Source of the DNA: Gnetum montanum
Lineage: Eukaryota; Streptophyta; Gnetopsida; Gnetales; Gnetaceae
Direction: 5' to 3'
NCBI GenBank assembly: GCA_015680685.1
Contig: MNCI01007602.1
Coordinates: 130,245-194,244 of the forward strand
Length of the DNA: 64,000 bases
A model generated the notes under the pieces. The model worked only from the letters and a program-made list of their open reading frames with translations, made no database searches and was not told where the DNA came from. Positions 35,700 to 47,520 of the stretch are shown piece after piece; position 1 is the first letter of the stretch; each line of letters starts with the position of its first letter. The translations under genes were made by a program, and so were the position numbers.

Positions 35700-37655
35700 G
35701 ATTGTGGGTGTTGCCATTACTGATACTAATCATATGGTTATGGTGGAGCTTTACTTGGATAATAATCCCATTTCCATTTGTGTAAGTACCTTGGATTTCC
35801 TTAAGGATAAGGAAACCTTTGGGTGCTTGCCTTCATGATAGTTTAGGATACAAAGAATACACCCTAGATTTCTATAAGTGTGACAGAACAAGGAAACATC
35901 CCTTGGGATGTTCATATTGGTAGATGTCACACCCACCATCATCATCTAATTTTAACTCTATAATCTCTTCTATGCCCACAACCTTACCCTTACCCCTTTG
36001 GTAGGCATGTTCAACCTTTTTTCTTCTCCTGTGTCATGATCACTACCTTGTTCTTTGGATTCTTTTGCAATTGTTAAAGTATTTTAAAATTTTTCGTCTA
36101 AATATTCCCATATTTTATCAACCTTAGCTAAAATTTTAGACACCAATTTTTGAATTGGCAAGGTTTTTCATTACAACACTTCATCAAGTGGTGCCTTCCC
36201 CTCACTATCATAGAATTGTACCTCCTTTTTTTTTATGGAAGGATTTTGGTTATACTCTTTAGCTCTTTCTCATTTTGTCAACTCATATTCTTCTTTTGCA
36301 ACCTTCTCAATTAGCCTTTGAATCTAATGGACTTTTAGTTTTGATAGTTACCCTTGGGCATAGACCCCAAGAGTTCTTCTTATTTCTTATTGGATCCCAT
36401 TTATGATATCATGAAGCTACTCTTATTGAGAATAACCATGGCCAAGACATATGTGAAAAAGGGAATAATACCTATCCATGGTTGCGTCCAAGGATTCATG
36501 TGTTTCTTGTTGTTAGCCTTGGATTTTCTTTCTCAAATTGGACACTCTAGAGTATGTTTGATATTTTTCATTGAAAAACTCAAGCATCGTACTCCATCTA
36601 TGAATTGATTCTAACTCTAAGAAGTAATACCAACTTTTTGCTTCTTTTATGAGTTTCTTGGGAAATAGCTTAAATTTCTACCAATCATTTTCTATATTTT
36701 GTAAGTAATAGGCATCATGAAAGGCTTGAAGATGGGTTTGTGGATTTGAGTTATATTCCCCCTCAAATTTCAGGATATTATTCATATCCAACCTCTTAAT
36801 TTTGTTATCTTTCACATGCTTGGTTGAAATTCTGATTGCCTCTACAATGTTTAGCATGCTTTGAGTTGTTAGCAAAGGTTCATCATCATCATAGTTTTGA
36901 TGATACCTATGATGTCCCCTACTACTCCTTCATTCATGATAAAGCCTATGATCATTATCTTGTTGTTCACCTCCATCGTGGTCTCGTTCCCTACAATTTT
37001 CATCAGATTCAAAGGTGGAAGAAGAAGATGTAGATGAAAAGGATGAAGAAGGAGAAGGAATACCATAATCATGGTTTTTGCAACTTCCTCTCCACTTTCA
37101 CATCCATGATCATTAGGTTTTCTATCATTATGATGCTTGCCCAAGCCCTTGTTGTGACTTCCAATTTTGGCTAAACTTGGATTATTAATAGTGGAATACA
37201 GATTTAGGCTTAAGCCTCTTTCATCAAGGTCAAGGGGTAGAGAATCTTCATGTTGAGAACCCCTAGAGGGATGATCCTCATTGTCATTTGATTTAAGAGG
37301 AACAAGGGATTAGTGAATTGTTTCCCCTTTGTAGCTTCATGGCACTTCTCTTAGTGCCAATCTCATTTGCATTATGTTTCTGTGGGATAGTAATCTTAAT
37401 AGTTATGGTCCTGCACAACATATTCATCATAGAGGTCCTAGATGCCCAACCTCTTAAGCGTTTGGAGCAGCATCCTAGGAATAGATTAGTCAAGAGATAA
37501 CACAATGTCACCCTCCATATCTCTCCACCACAACTACTCTTCCTAATGTATGATGAAGGTAAAATTAGGTACAAACTCATCTAGATGAGTATACACCACT
37601 CTAAATTCTTGGCCCACTTGTGGTTTTGAATCATCATGCCTATGAGGAGAAGACA
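35700..37655 (-). pseudogene. Athila-like E2 gag
   Basis: Begins with ATG at 37,655 (MSSPHRHDD), about 150 bases after the primer-binding site. The core reads KIKRLDMNNILKFEGEYNSN and PQTHLQAFHDAYYLQNIEND (about 36,800-36,690), then LEFFNEKYQTYSRVSNLRKK and a knuckle-like CDIYQYEHPKGC near 35,890-35,930, where the second Cys is Tyr. It is nearly parallel to the gags of E0 and E3. Multiple stops. Confidence 0.8.
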
Positions 37656-37804
37656 TTTTGGATTAGAGAAAAATTCAGTGTGTTTAAATTATAATTATAA
37701 TTATAATTATTAATTTTTTCAAATGATTATGACCTTAGGATTCATTACAATGATCTTAAATAATATTCACTAAGTCCTAGATAGCACACATATCAAACTA
37801 TAAG

Positions 37805-37822
37805 TTCTTGACAACGATGCTA
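37805..37822 (-). promoter_or_regulatory. Primer-binding site of E2
   Basis: TAGCATCGTTGTCAAGAA, directly after the LTR end, differs from TGGCGCCGTTGCCGGGGA (the PBS known for Athila elements) only by transitions (G to A, C to T), the pattern expected from methylation decay. Confidence 0.75.
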
Positions 37823-37823
37823 A

Positions 37824-38032
37824 TGATTGGATGCGAGTAGATCCTACGAAAAAACATATGAATCACTAAACATTCATGAGTGATGTAGTAGAATTCTGTG
37901 GACTCATAGCCTTCTAAGTACATTAGTCTCTAGAAAGTGAAACTAACCATTGTAATTGTTGTCTTCCCAATTACACTTGTCAATTGCAAAGGTATGGTTA
38001 AGTGCAACTGAGACATATGATTTTAAGTCACC
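37824..38032 (-). mobile_element. Truncated 5' LTR of E2
   Basis: Only the last 209 bases of the LTR remain (compare 25,830-26,060): CATGAGTG, GGACTCATAGCCTTCTAAGT and GGTATGGTTAAGTGCAACTG are shared. It stops abruptly at about 38,032, where E3 RT sequence begins, so the missing 5' two-thirds were deleted together with adjoining sequence. Confidence 0.75.
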
Positions 38033-38780
38033 TTGATCCCTTTGATGTAAATTCTATTCCCAAATACAATGCCTTTGTAGATCATCAAATGGCTCTTTTG
38101 TTAGTTTAGGCTTAAATTGATCTCTACACATCTTTGAATTACTTGCTCAAGGTGGTCCAAGGCTTGCTCAAATCTAGCCCCATAGGTAGAGAAGTCATCC
38201 ATGAAGACTTCTACCCCAACCAATTTGTTGATGAAAGATGCTAAGACCCAATTATTCGAATGTAGAAGGAACATTGCATAAGCTAAAGGGTATATTATTG
38301 TATGCAAAAGTCCCCTATGAACTTGTGAATTTAGTCTTAGCCTAGTCTTCCAATGCTATCTGGATTTGGTTATAGTTACTATAACCATCTAGAAATTTGT
38401 AATTGCAATGTGCTACTATGGTGTCTAACACCTTGTTCAAAAATGGCAATGGAAAGTGATCCTTTTATGTTGGCATGTTCATTAGCTAAAATTATATGCA
38501 AACTCTTCATTTTCCTCAATTGATTGGAACAATAACAAGTGAGCTAACACATTCACTATCCACAATTGGATAAATGAACCTAGTTTTGAGGAGTTGTTTA
38601 ATCTCCTCTTTGATAGTCTTCTTAAGCTTGGGGTTTAATCATCATTATAGTTGTCTCTTTGACTTGATAAAGTCTATGTAGATATAGTGCTCACATCTTC
38701 AAGGATCTATTCCTATAAGCTCATGATATGATCAAGAAAAGGCTATTGGCTATTTGTTCATCATTTTCAACAATTTCTAT
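38033..38780 (-). pseudogene. Athila-like E3 reverse transcriptase, truncated
   Basis: The catalytic box reads VEVFMDDFSTYGARFEQALD (FMDD at 38,194-38,205), followed by HLEQVIQRCVEINLSLN. The domain then stops at IYKGIVFGNRIYIKGIKV, the point equivalent to GxxIxxxGIEVD in RT, where the truncated E2 LTR starts. Upstream fragments continue to the protease region. The continuation may be the E1 remnant at 25,829 and below. Confidence 0.8.
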
Positions 38781-38939
38781 TTTTGTTTAGAAGCAAGTCT
38801 AGCATTAATGATCACTAGCTTGCCAATATTTAGAAAATCATATTCCATGCATATTGGTAGAGCCTTTAATTTAAAGGGCTCTTGCTTGAAGTTATTAGGG
38901 ATCTCCAACTCTCCCCAATCTATTTCACTTTGTGCATTG

Positions 38940-39700
38940 GAGAGCTAGTGATGGAGTTGCTCCATTTTGTTCATATTTTTAATATGGGTACTGGTAAGGT
39001 TCTTAGTTGGTTTCATGCATATATTTGATTTAGTTTTATTATTTATTATTAGCCATTAGGTACCTTATTTTTTATGATTGTTTCATACAAGCACCTTTGA
39101 AGCACTGCTATTTTAGCATACTGATTGCATGCTTAAAGTGATGTGTCTTTGACAGTCCACTGCTTTTGCACATAATGGCACCTTATGTCATTATATGAAA
39201 TACATGGAACTCTATTCGTCTCCACTTTTCCAAATTCATTTTCCTTAGAAATTTGTAAGAAAAGATCTTGAATCTTCATTCTATCATTGATTGTGCTTAA
39301 CCATGTCCTATCAATAATGATAAGGAAGTTTCCCTTATAATTCTCCACATAAATCACTAGGAAATCAGTAGAATAGAACCATCCATAAATGATGGTCATA
39401 ATTTATTCCACTAAATCCAGAGGGACAATGATGGATTGATCTACCAGCTCTAATTTGATCTTCCTCTTTTTCAAAGGAGGTAGGTTCCAATCCTTGTACA
39501 TTTCTTGAAAAATTAAGTTGACTTTGGAATGTAAATCCAAAAGATCCTTGCATGGTTCATTTCTTGGAATCTATAAGTAGATGATGGGACTCCCATGATT
39601 TGATCACTTCTTAAGAAGGTGGTCAACCTTGATCTAATTAGTGATTACATGGCTCAACATGATAATATGGATTTGAGGAGATTTTTGGTTTGAAGGTGGC
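38940..39700 (-). pseudogene. Athila-like E3 protease region
   Basis: DLLDLHSKVNLIFQEMYKDW near 39,490-39,560 corresponds to the LCDLGASVNLMP protease active-site region (Asp kept, Gly replaced by His). Downstream, KIQDLFLQISKENEFGKVET and a GRTWLSTINDR-like stretch (39,240-39,320) follow the same order as E2. Interrupted by stops. Confidence 0.6.
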
Positions 39701-40349
39701 TCGGTAGGAATTTCAGAGGTAGAAGAAATAGGGTTGGTAGCCAAAAGTGTTTGTGAGGGCTTCATGGGGCTATTGGTCTTGAAGAATGACCTCTTATGAG
39801 GCTTGGGTTTAGGACCACTCCAATGAATATTTGGCTATGAATTCATTGCCCTTTCAACATTTCTTTACTATGGCTATGTAGGAATTTCATCTTGCATAGA
39901 TGGAGCATGTGAAAAAGTTGTAATCAATTGTGGTGTAGTAGTATATGAGTGTTGAGAAGGATAGAAGGAAAAAGGAGACCCCCCACCCCCCCTTGCAGAA
40001 GGTGCTATGTAGAATCCTAAAGGATCATAGTGGTACAAAAAGGAAGCATGACTAGAGGAGTCACATGGGGATATAGGTTGCTAAACATAGTAGCCATAGG
40101 GATCAGGTTGCCTATAAGGATATTGCTATCATGGTGGTGGCATTCCCCATGACTCTATATGTTGCCACTGCTAATATTTCTCTTAAGGTTGAGAAGTTAC
40201 TTCATTTAGATAATACATTTGTTGGTGGAACTACTACTTGTAGTTGTCTTGTGGATAAGACAACCACTTGGGTACTTGTTGTTTTGCCAGTCTAGGATTC
40301 AAAGCATACACCATAGATTTTTATAGATGTGACACCACTAGACAAGATC

Positions 40350-42270
40350 CCTTAGAATGTTTGTATTGGTAGATGTTATAATCAACATCATTTGTTTTAG
40401 AATCTGCAACCTCCTCTACTACTATAGTTTTATCTTTATTTCTATAATATTTCTATTGTATCCTTTTTCTTTCTTCTTTCTTAACCACTACCCTCTTGGT
40501 CTCTACATTTCTGTGTAATCTTTAGATATATTTGAAACTTTTCATCCAAGGAGTTCCACATCTTTTCTGCCTTAGCTAATATCTCAGTGATAGATTTTTA
40601 TATCAATAATGTTTTTCTCTACACCACTTCATGAAGTGGTGCATTCTCATTATCATAGAAATGTACCTCTCTCTTGCGAATGGAGGGGTACTTGTTATAT
40701 TCTTTTGCACTCTCAAACTTCTTAAGTTCACCTTCTTCTTTGGCCACCTGATCAATTAGCCTTTGGATCTGATGGGCTCATAGATCCAAAAGTCTTCCTT
40801 GTGCATAGATCCCAAAACTTTTTCTTGTTTTATTCCGGAGCCCATCTATAATATGGTGCAATTGATCCTTTTGGGAGTATCCATGGCCTAGACATTAGTA
40901 CAACATAGAATAGTACCTACTCAAGGCTACATCCAAGGACTCATGATTTCCTTGTTTTCATCATTAGATTTTCCTTCACAAATTAGACATTTTGGAGTAG
41001 GTTTGATACTTTTCATAAAAATCTCAAGAATCATACTCCATTAGCAAATAAATTCTAGTTTTAAAGACAAATACCAACTTTCGGCTTCCTTAATCAATAT
41101 TCTTGGAAATAGTTTCAGCTTCTACGATTCATTTTCAATATTTTGTAAGGCACAAGCATCATGAAAGGCTTACAGATGGTTTTCTGGATCTAAATTATAT
41201 TCTCCATAAAATATGAAGATATTATTCATATCCATCTCCTTGATTTGACTATCTTTCAAGTTCTTGGTTGGAATTCTAACTACCTATAAAATATTGAACA
41301 TATTTCTTGTAGCCAGTAGAGGTTCATCATAGTCATAATGGTCCTGGTGGCCTCTATCATGGCCATGCTATCTATGATGAGTCCTAATATTCCTTCATTC
41401 TTACCAATTCTTCTTTCTTTATTGTTGTTCTTGCCCTTTTTCTCTACAACTTCTATGGAATCTATGAGCATCCCTATTCCACCATTCATCTCCATCCTGA
41501 TCACGACTACTCTTTATTTTTTCTCATCTCTACTTCTCTTGTTAGAGTTGAAGAAGGAAGACAATGAGGATGATGATGAGGGTGAGGGAAAAGGAAAATT
41601 GACACCAAAATGATGACTAATAGTTCCTCTTCTTCGATCCTTGATCCCATCCATGTGTTTCTCCTTCTCTTTATGCTTGTCATTTTCCTTGATTTAAGGT
41701 AAGTGACTATGAGCATTATCTTTTGATGTCTCCTAGTCTTGTGAACCATTATTTCCCTTGTTTAGGTTATCCATAGTTGATTGTAACATAGGGTTATGGG
41801 TCTTTCCATCATAGAAAGAAGGGGAGTCTGTGTATTGGGATTGGTCCTAAAAGAATTCCTCCACATTCTTTATGTTGCTACAAGAATAACTAGATTGGGA
41901 TCCTCTTACCTTTAGAAGCCTCATATTGTGCTTCCATCTTCCAATCCTTCCTCTCTTGGGAATCATGGGATGATAATCTCAATAGATGTGGTCTTGGACC
42001 TCTTACTTTGCATTAACGGTAGTGATTCATAGCTTGATGAGATTGCTCAACAACATGGTAGAAATACATCAATTGAAAGACAACAAATTGTTGCCTTTCA
42101 TATCCCTCTATCACAACTACTTGTCCTGATGTAATATGAAAGTGAAATTTGTAGCATAAGGATTTATATGAGTAAACAACATGAAGTTGTTAGGGAATTT
42201 TTAGTAGCTCCTATCTTTAATTGGTTCCACATGTAAATGGTGGAGATTCTTCCTTGTGAGAAGAAGCCAT
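40350..42270 (-). pseudogene. Athila-like E3 gag
   Basis: Starts with ATG at 42,270 (MASSHKEESPPF), about 130 bases after the primer-binding site. Gag core pieces lie at about 41,300-40,700; the end of gag (NIYQYKHSKGSC, a decayed knuckle) is near 40,360-40,400. Between 41,340 and 41,600 a low-complexity region rich in Glu, Asp, Lys and Asn codons corresponds to the linker in E2 at about 36,900-37,140. Several stops. Confidence 0.7.
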
Positions 42271-42398
42271 GTTAGCGTTTGCTAAAAAATATTGTGCTTG
42301 CTCTTATTTTCTTAATGGTTTTTTTGTTAAATGATCATTACAACATCTTTGTATGATATCACTATCTTCTCCTACTTAGTGCACTCAACTAAACCAAA

Positions 42399-42416
42399 TT
42401 ACTAGCAATGGTTCTA
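42399..42416 (-). promoter_or_regulatory. Primer-binding site of E3
   Basis: TAGAACCATTGCTAGTAA, immediately after the LTR end; alignable with TGGCGCCGTTGCCGGGAA, mainly through transitions. Confidence 0.6.
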
Positions 42417-42417
42417 A

Positions 42418-43790
42418 TGATGAGTAGTGAGTAGTTCCTACACCCAACCATATGAATCATAAGTGTGCACTAGTGAGTAGGTTGAATTCTGTGGACTTGG
42501 CTCCTAAGTGTGCCTATGAAGAAAGATGGTGACTTAAGGAAATATGATCATTGTCTTCTTAGCTCTCACCTATGTAGGCCCTGATGTATGGTTAAGTATG
42601 AGCTAAGGCATATGATATTTATTTGTATTTATATTTTTGTATGTTTCATAGCCTAAGTGTGGATGAAAAGATAAATGGTTGATAATTAACTAATCTAGCT
42701 ATCTAACAATTCTAAGGATAACTATTCTAATATAAGTATCTAAGCTGACTTTCCATACACATCTTGAACTTGTAAAAATACTACTATGTTACCAAGTGAA
42801 CCATATGAATCATAAGTGTGCACTAGTGAGTAGGTTGAATTCTGTGGACTTGGCTCCTAAGTGTGCCTATAGAGAAAGATGGTGACTTAAGGAAATATGA
42901 TCATTGTCTTCTTAGCTCTCACCTATGTAGGCCCTGATGTATGGTTAAGTATGAGCTAAGGCATATGATATTTATTTGTATTTATATTTTTGTATGTTTC
43001 ATAGCCTAAGTGTGGATGAAAAGATAAATGGTTGATAATTAACTAATCTAGCTATCTAACAATTCTAAGGATAACTATTCTAATATAAGTATCTAAGATA
43101 ACTTTCCATACACATCTTGAACTCGTAAAAATACTACTATGTTACCAAGTGATAATTATTCGGCATATCAAATGGCCACTACTAGGATTACCAAGTGTTA
43201 GATGGTATGCTTAAAGTGGTCATGATACATCCTATTCTCAGATGTCATGAAAAATATCAAATCTACATTATATTAGACATTATGCATAAGAAGATAATAT
43301 ACCAAACATCAAATATACGTAACATTCTACATTATGCGTAAATAAAATAGTAGGAAAAATGTAGAAGGAAAAAAGAGAAGAATGCTTTATTAATGTAAAT
43401 AGTGTATCTTGATTATGCTTTGAGATAATTCCTTGGGTTTTTTTTTCTTTGGCATCTATCCCTTAGAGGAAATCCAACACTATCACCATGGTTATGTCTT
43501 TCACTAGCTAGAAGGAATGGCCAATTCTCTTCCTATCTCGGTTCACCTTGCACACATTACTCACCTTTATAAGCTTAGCCACTCCATGCTGATATGACCT
43601 CTAATGCCCAAGTATAAATACCTTAGGTCAAATCCCCAAAGGTCATCTCGAGAGACATGCCCATTATTACAACATGTCCTTTTAGATCTTAATTACAACT
43701 CTGCGTTTAGGTCTTGTTACAATCATGATAACACTTGTTATGAAGAGGCTCCATATTTGTTATGAAATAGCACCATTTAGGAATGGGGAC
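42418..43790 (-). mobile_element. 5' LTR of Athila-like E3
   Basis: The right part is clear: it ends ACTCACTACTCATCA at 42,418 and shares GGTATGGTTAAGTG / CATATGAT blocks with the other family LTRs. It contains a 353-base tandem duplication (42,446-43,151). The LTR start is uncertain; allowing for the duplication it should lie near 43,640-43,800, and TGTAATGTCCCCATTCC (minus) at about 43,796 is one candidate. Confidence 0.6.
42446..43151 (-). repeat. 353-base tandem duplication within the E3 LTR
   Basis: 42,446-42,798 and 42,799-43,151 are nearly identical; by eye I count about six differences (for example TATGAAGAAAG versus TATAGAGAAAG). They are much more similar than any two LTRs in the window, so the duplication is recent relative to the element, or an assembly artefact. 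Confidence 0.9.
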
Positions 43791-43794
43791 ATTA

Positions 43795-44989
43795 CAATCT
43801 ACCCCGTTAGGTTTTGTTCATTGTTGAACAAGTCCACACTCACTATCGTTTCTTTTTTTGCTCCAATGCTTCTTTTATGATTTTATGTTGTAATAATTTG
43901 ATTTTTCCTTAGGGCATGAAGTTGTTTCTTGCTTATTATGAAAATAAGACATATGTTAGAAAAACTTGTATATGTATTAAATATTATTTTATCAATTCTT
44001 AGCTCATTTTCTAAGATAATGATAAGAGGTAAATTAAAGATCTACCAACCACCAATCATCAATCCTAACCAAGGTCACACAAAGTGCAACTCATATTTGC
44101 TTACTGAAGTGAAGTGAGGGAAAATTATTTATTCCCAAATTGTATTACCTTATATATTTTAATTATATAATTAAAATATAAATAATAAAGAAAATTATGA
44201 AAATCATAAATAAAAGTAAGGCTAAGATACTTCCTAATCTTGATCAACTTTAGGAATTAATGGAAGTAGTTGTAATTCTGCCATAAGTGGTATATGATCG
44301 GATGGTCTTGTTCATGATGGTAAGGTTTGATCTTGTTTCTTCTCAACTTATTTTTTAGAAATTAACTCTAGTAACTAAGTAACTTGGAAATATTGGATTT
44401 CATACCAAATCTAATCTAGGGCCTCAATGAAGAATGATGTTAATCCATGTTCATTAATCATGGTAGAGTAATTATTAAATTTTGGTTCTTGATGAGTACT
44501 ATCCATTAACATCATCTATTCTTAAATTCTAGGATCTAATTTATCTATTGAGCATTCATAGTAAGTAGAATTTGCAATGGCCAATGAAATTTCATGTTGA
44601 ATGAATGGAAACACATTCTTCAAATTAGGTTCATCTTTCAAGGATTCTTTTACACATTCATATTTTAAGAATTGATAAACACTACTTCCAAATTTTGTAT
44701 TGAAGTCTTCAGAAAGGAAAATTGGAACTGGATTAGTATATCTTAGGAATAACTTATTTTTCAAACTTTCCTCTATTTACTTAATCAAGTATGCTCCTTG
44801 GCATAATCTAACATCTAGCCATGTTGATTTGCAAATTAAATGCATGTTAATCATGGATACATATCTTCTTGATAAATGGATTTTTAGTATCACTATCAAA
44901 GAAATGTAGCTTTTCTAGAACCTTGATCATTCTTTCTTTCTCATGATTTGAAATTCTGGGATTTCAAAATGAAACACCCTAAAAGAAAA
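43795..44989. other. Unassigned stretch between E3 and copy B
   Basis: AT-rich. A minus-strand open stretch of 80 codons (44,764-44,522) with normal amino-acid composition (NTKFGSSVYQFLKYEC, NLKNVFPFIQHEIS) continues with stops to about 44,230 (MAELQLLPLIPK). I do not recognise it. It may be a decayed gene fragment; no repeat relationship within the window was found. Confidence 0.35.
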
Positions 44990-46670
44990 TGTGATGTCAT
45001 CCTGGCTTCACCAGGCTCTTGCAGTCTGCATAGCACCATGGCAGTCCATCGGGAAAAGAACGTTCTGAGTCTAGGATGGCCGGTTCACCAAATTCTCTAC
45101 TTTAGGCATGGACAGGTTCCATACCAACCCACTCACCCACCAAAGTAGTCTGAACAACTGGCAGCCTACTCAGAAACGGTGTTCAAAATCAGCAACAATA
45201 GCCTAGGTGCACAGGAGAAGCAGTTCAGCAAGTTTCCTAAGTCACAAAGCCTACTATGCTACGACGTGTAGTGTAGCAAGCCTCAGAAAACGATGGCGGA
45301 ACGAGATGTTACGCTACGTGATGACATATGGCGTAGCATAGCAACAACTGTACTACTTACCTCCCTCATCCAGTCTTGAGTTCCGCAGTGATGTCCCTTC
45401 TCTCCAGGAAGTGGCAGACCATGTCTTCTGCTATGCTACGCTGAGCTACATGGTGCAGCAAGGCGTAACAATCTTGCGAAAAGGAACAAAAGGTGGTTCA
45501 AAAGGTGAAATCAGCGAAGTCCGTAGAACTTGCATTATGGCAGAATAAGTTGAAAATCAGCAAAACTATCCCAGTCGCTACACTAGACTACGCTATGTAG
45601 TGTAACATCATGTAGCAACTATGTGGCGTACAGCAAGACATGCGGCAAGGTGCTATGCCACGATAAGCAAGCCACGTAGCAAAACACAGTGCGACAGGCA
45701 GGTGGCCGTGCAACATCAATGCACTCCACCTCAATTGGACCATTGGCACACACCTCTAGGAGCTAGCGGCACATTCACAACGTGGTAGGATCACAGTTAT
45801 TGCTCGCATCACAATGGTCTTGCAAGCTCAATGGTCACAAACGGCTCAAGTAACGCCAGTAGGTTGGCATAAGTACGCAACAACGAAGTATTCAAATGGT
45901 CACCTTTGCTTACCTTCAGCCCTATAAATAGCCTATTAAACAGCACAACAAAGGGGTCCACGAAAATAAAAAGAAAAGAAAAGGAGAGTCTCCTAAACTG
46001 AAAGAAAAAAGAGAAATACTTGCAATCTCACAACAAAGAAAAGGAAAAGGAGAGACCAACAATTTATAAAGGGGACCTCTCTCGGCTGGCATAAAGCCTA
46101 GGGTCTCATTCTACCACCTTGGTAGGATCCCACCCATGTTGTACATATGTGAATTCTATGCACAAGTGCACAGCTATTCCTATTTCCTGGCAGGCTTTGG
46201 TCACTCTGGAAACTTTTTGCACTCCGTCATGTCATGCAGCCGATTGTGCCACGCCATGATTGGACAGATTTGTAGCTCTGAAGCGGTGCATGTTCCTAAC
46301 TATATCTTCTGTTACCTCTTTTTTTACTATCTAGCTTCCTTGTATTATTTCTATTTTTTTTACCTTCAAGCATCATCTTATATCATTGTCGCACTTATGT
46401 TTATTCACTATTTCGCATTATTGTTGCATTTTTTTAGTCCCTTGCTTCTTTCGCTGTAATTACCCATAAGCACCATCCCGCAGCTCGTATAGTTTATATT
46501 GAAAAAGGCTATATTAACACCAATGTAAGTCCTTGTTTGATCTACTAGACCATTTAGGGCACCTTGTGTTCGCACACACCCAGCACCACCCTCTCGTCGG
46601 CACGGGGTTGGAACTATTGTGTCCGCCGACCTCGACGTTCTTCCAGCCGCCAACATTTTCGGTCGCTACA
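44990..46670 (+). mobile_element. 5' LTR of Tat-like copy B
   Basis: Upstream of a leader and gag. TATA box TATAAATA at 45,923-45,930 in CAGCCCTATAAATAGCC. Conserved blocks shared with the LTRs of A and D: ACCAATGTAAGTCCTTGTTT then GATC at about 46,520, and TTCCAGCCGCCAACATTTTC then GGTCGCTACA ending at 46,670. The U3 part (45,250-45,680) is packed with GTAGC/GCTAC words (GGCGTAGCATAGC, GCTATGCTACGCTGAGC). The left border is approximate. Confidence 0.75.
45923..45930 (+). promoter_or_regulatory. TATA box of copy B LTR
   Basis: TATAAATA in the same local context (CCTATAAATA preceded by a TAACC- or TACC-containing block) as at 12,457-12,464 in copy A and 62,123-62,130 (minus) in element D. Confidence 0.75.
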
Positions 46671-46676
46671 GTTTTC

Positions 46677-46695
46677 TGGCACTAGAAGGAGGTCC
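46677..46695 (+). promoter_or_regulatory. Candidate primer-binding site of copy B
   Basis: TGGCACTAGAAGGAGGTCC starts with TGG six bases after the presumed LTR end, as expected for annealing to a tRNA 3' CCA end. I cannot name the tRNA with confidence. Confidence 0.5.
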
Positions 46696-46756
46696 TATTG
46701 GTTCCTTTTCTGCATTTCACAGTAGTTCTGTGATCCTTCTGCACCTAATACACATG

Positions 46757-47430
46757 AACATAGACATGATACCCTCTTGTGGTTGTTTGAATTCTATGCA
46801 GAGCAGATCGGTAACCCCGACGGTTCCTCCAGAGCCCCACAGAACACAAGGCCTCTGATCGCCAATTAACTAGCTCATACCACAGTTGTCTTATGTGCAT
46901 ACTGCAGCCCACCCCATGTGGTGCAGATTGGTCAGCTGGATGGTCCCTTCGGGACCCTACCAGACATAAAACCTACTTGATCACTAGTTAACTTGCCCAT
47001 CCTGCAGTTGTCTCACCTGCGTTCTGTACCTCATTCCTACGGCACAGACTGGTCGCCTCGACAGTCCCTCCGGGATCCTATGAGACATGAAACTTACCTG
47101 GTCATTAGTTAATTTTCTCATATTACAATAGTCTCGTATGCCTTCCACACCCCAATTTGCATTGGCGTAAACTCGACACCCTTTACGGTTGTTTGCACGT
47201 CGTGTGGTGTGGATCGGTCACCTCGATGGTTCCTCTGGGACCCTATGAGACAATAGGCCTTTTGACAGTGATTTAACTTGCTCCTTCTGTAGTAGTCCTG
47301 CATGTGCCCTGTGACCTAACTAGCACAGGTGAAAATATGACACCCTTTGAGGTTGTTTTCATCTTGTGTGGCGTAGGCCGGTCGCCTAGGAGGTTCCTCT
47401 AGGATCCTGCAAGACGAAAATCCACCCATT
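46757..47430 (+). repeat. Five-unit tandem repeat in the copy B leader
   Basis: Five degenerate units anchored on CAGATCGGTCACCTCGACGG-like sequence at 46,806, 46,926, 47,047, 47,212 and 47,376 (spacings 120, 121, 165, 164). Each contains GGTTCCTCCGGGACCCTAT-like and TTAACTTGCTCAT-like blocks. Units 1, 4 and 5 carry an extra segment of about 44 bases (GACACCCTTTACGGTTGTTT) before the anchor. It lies between the primer-binding site and the gag ATG, in the untranslated leader. Confidence 0.85.
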
Positions 47431-47520
47431 TTCATTTTCATTTATCCTTCTGTTCTTCCACATTTTCTAGCATTTTCACATAATTTTTTCTAGAATTTTT
47501 GCATAATCACCTGCTTAACG

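Noticed and set aside
41338-41613. Ser/Leu-rich plus-strand open frame of 91 codons
   Set aside because: Complement of the low-complexity gag linker of E3 on the minus strand.
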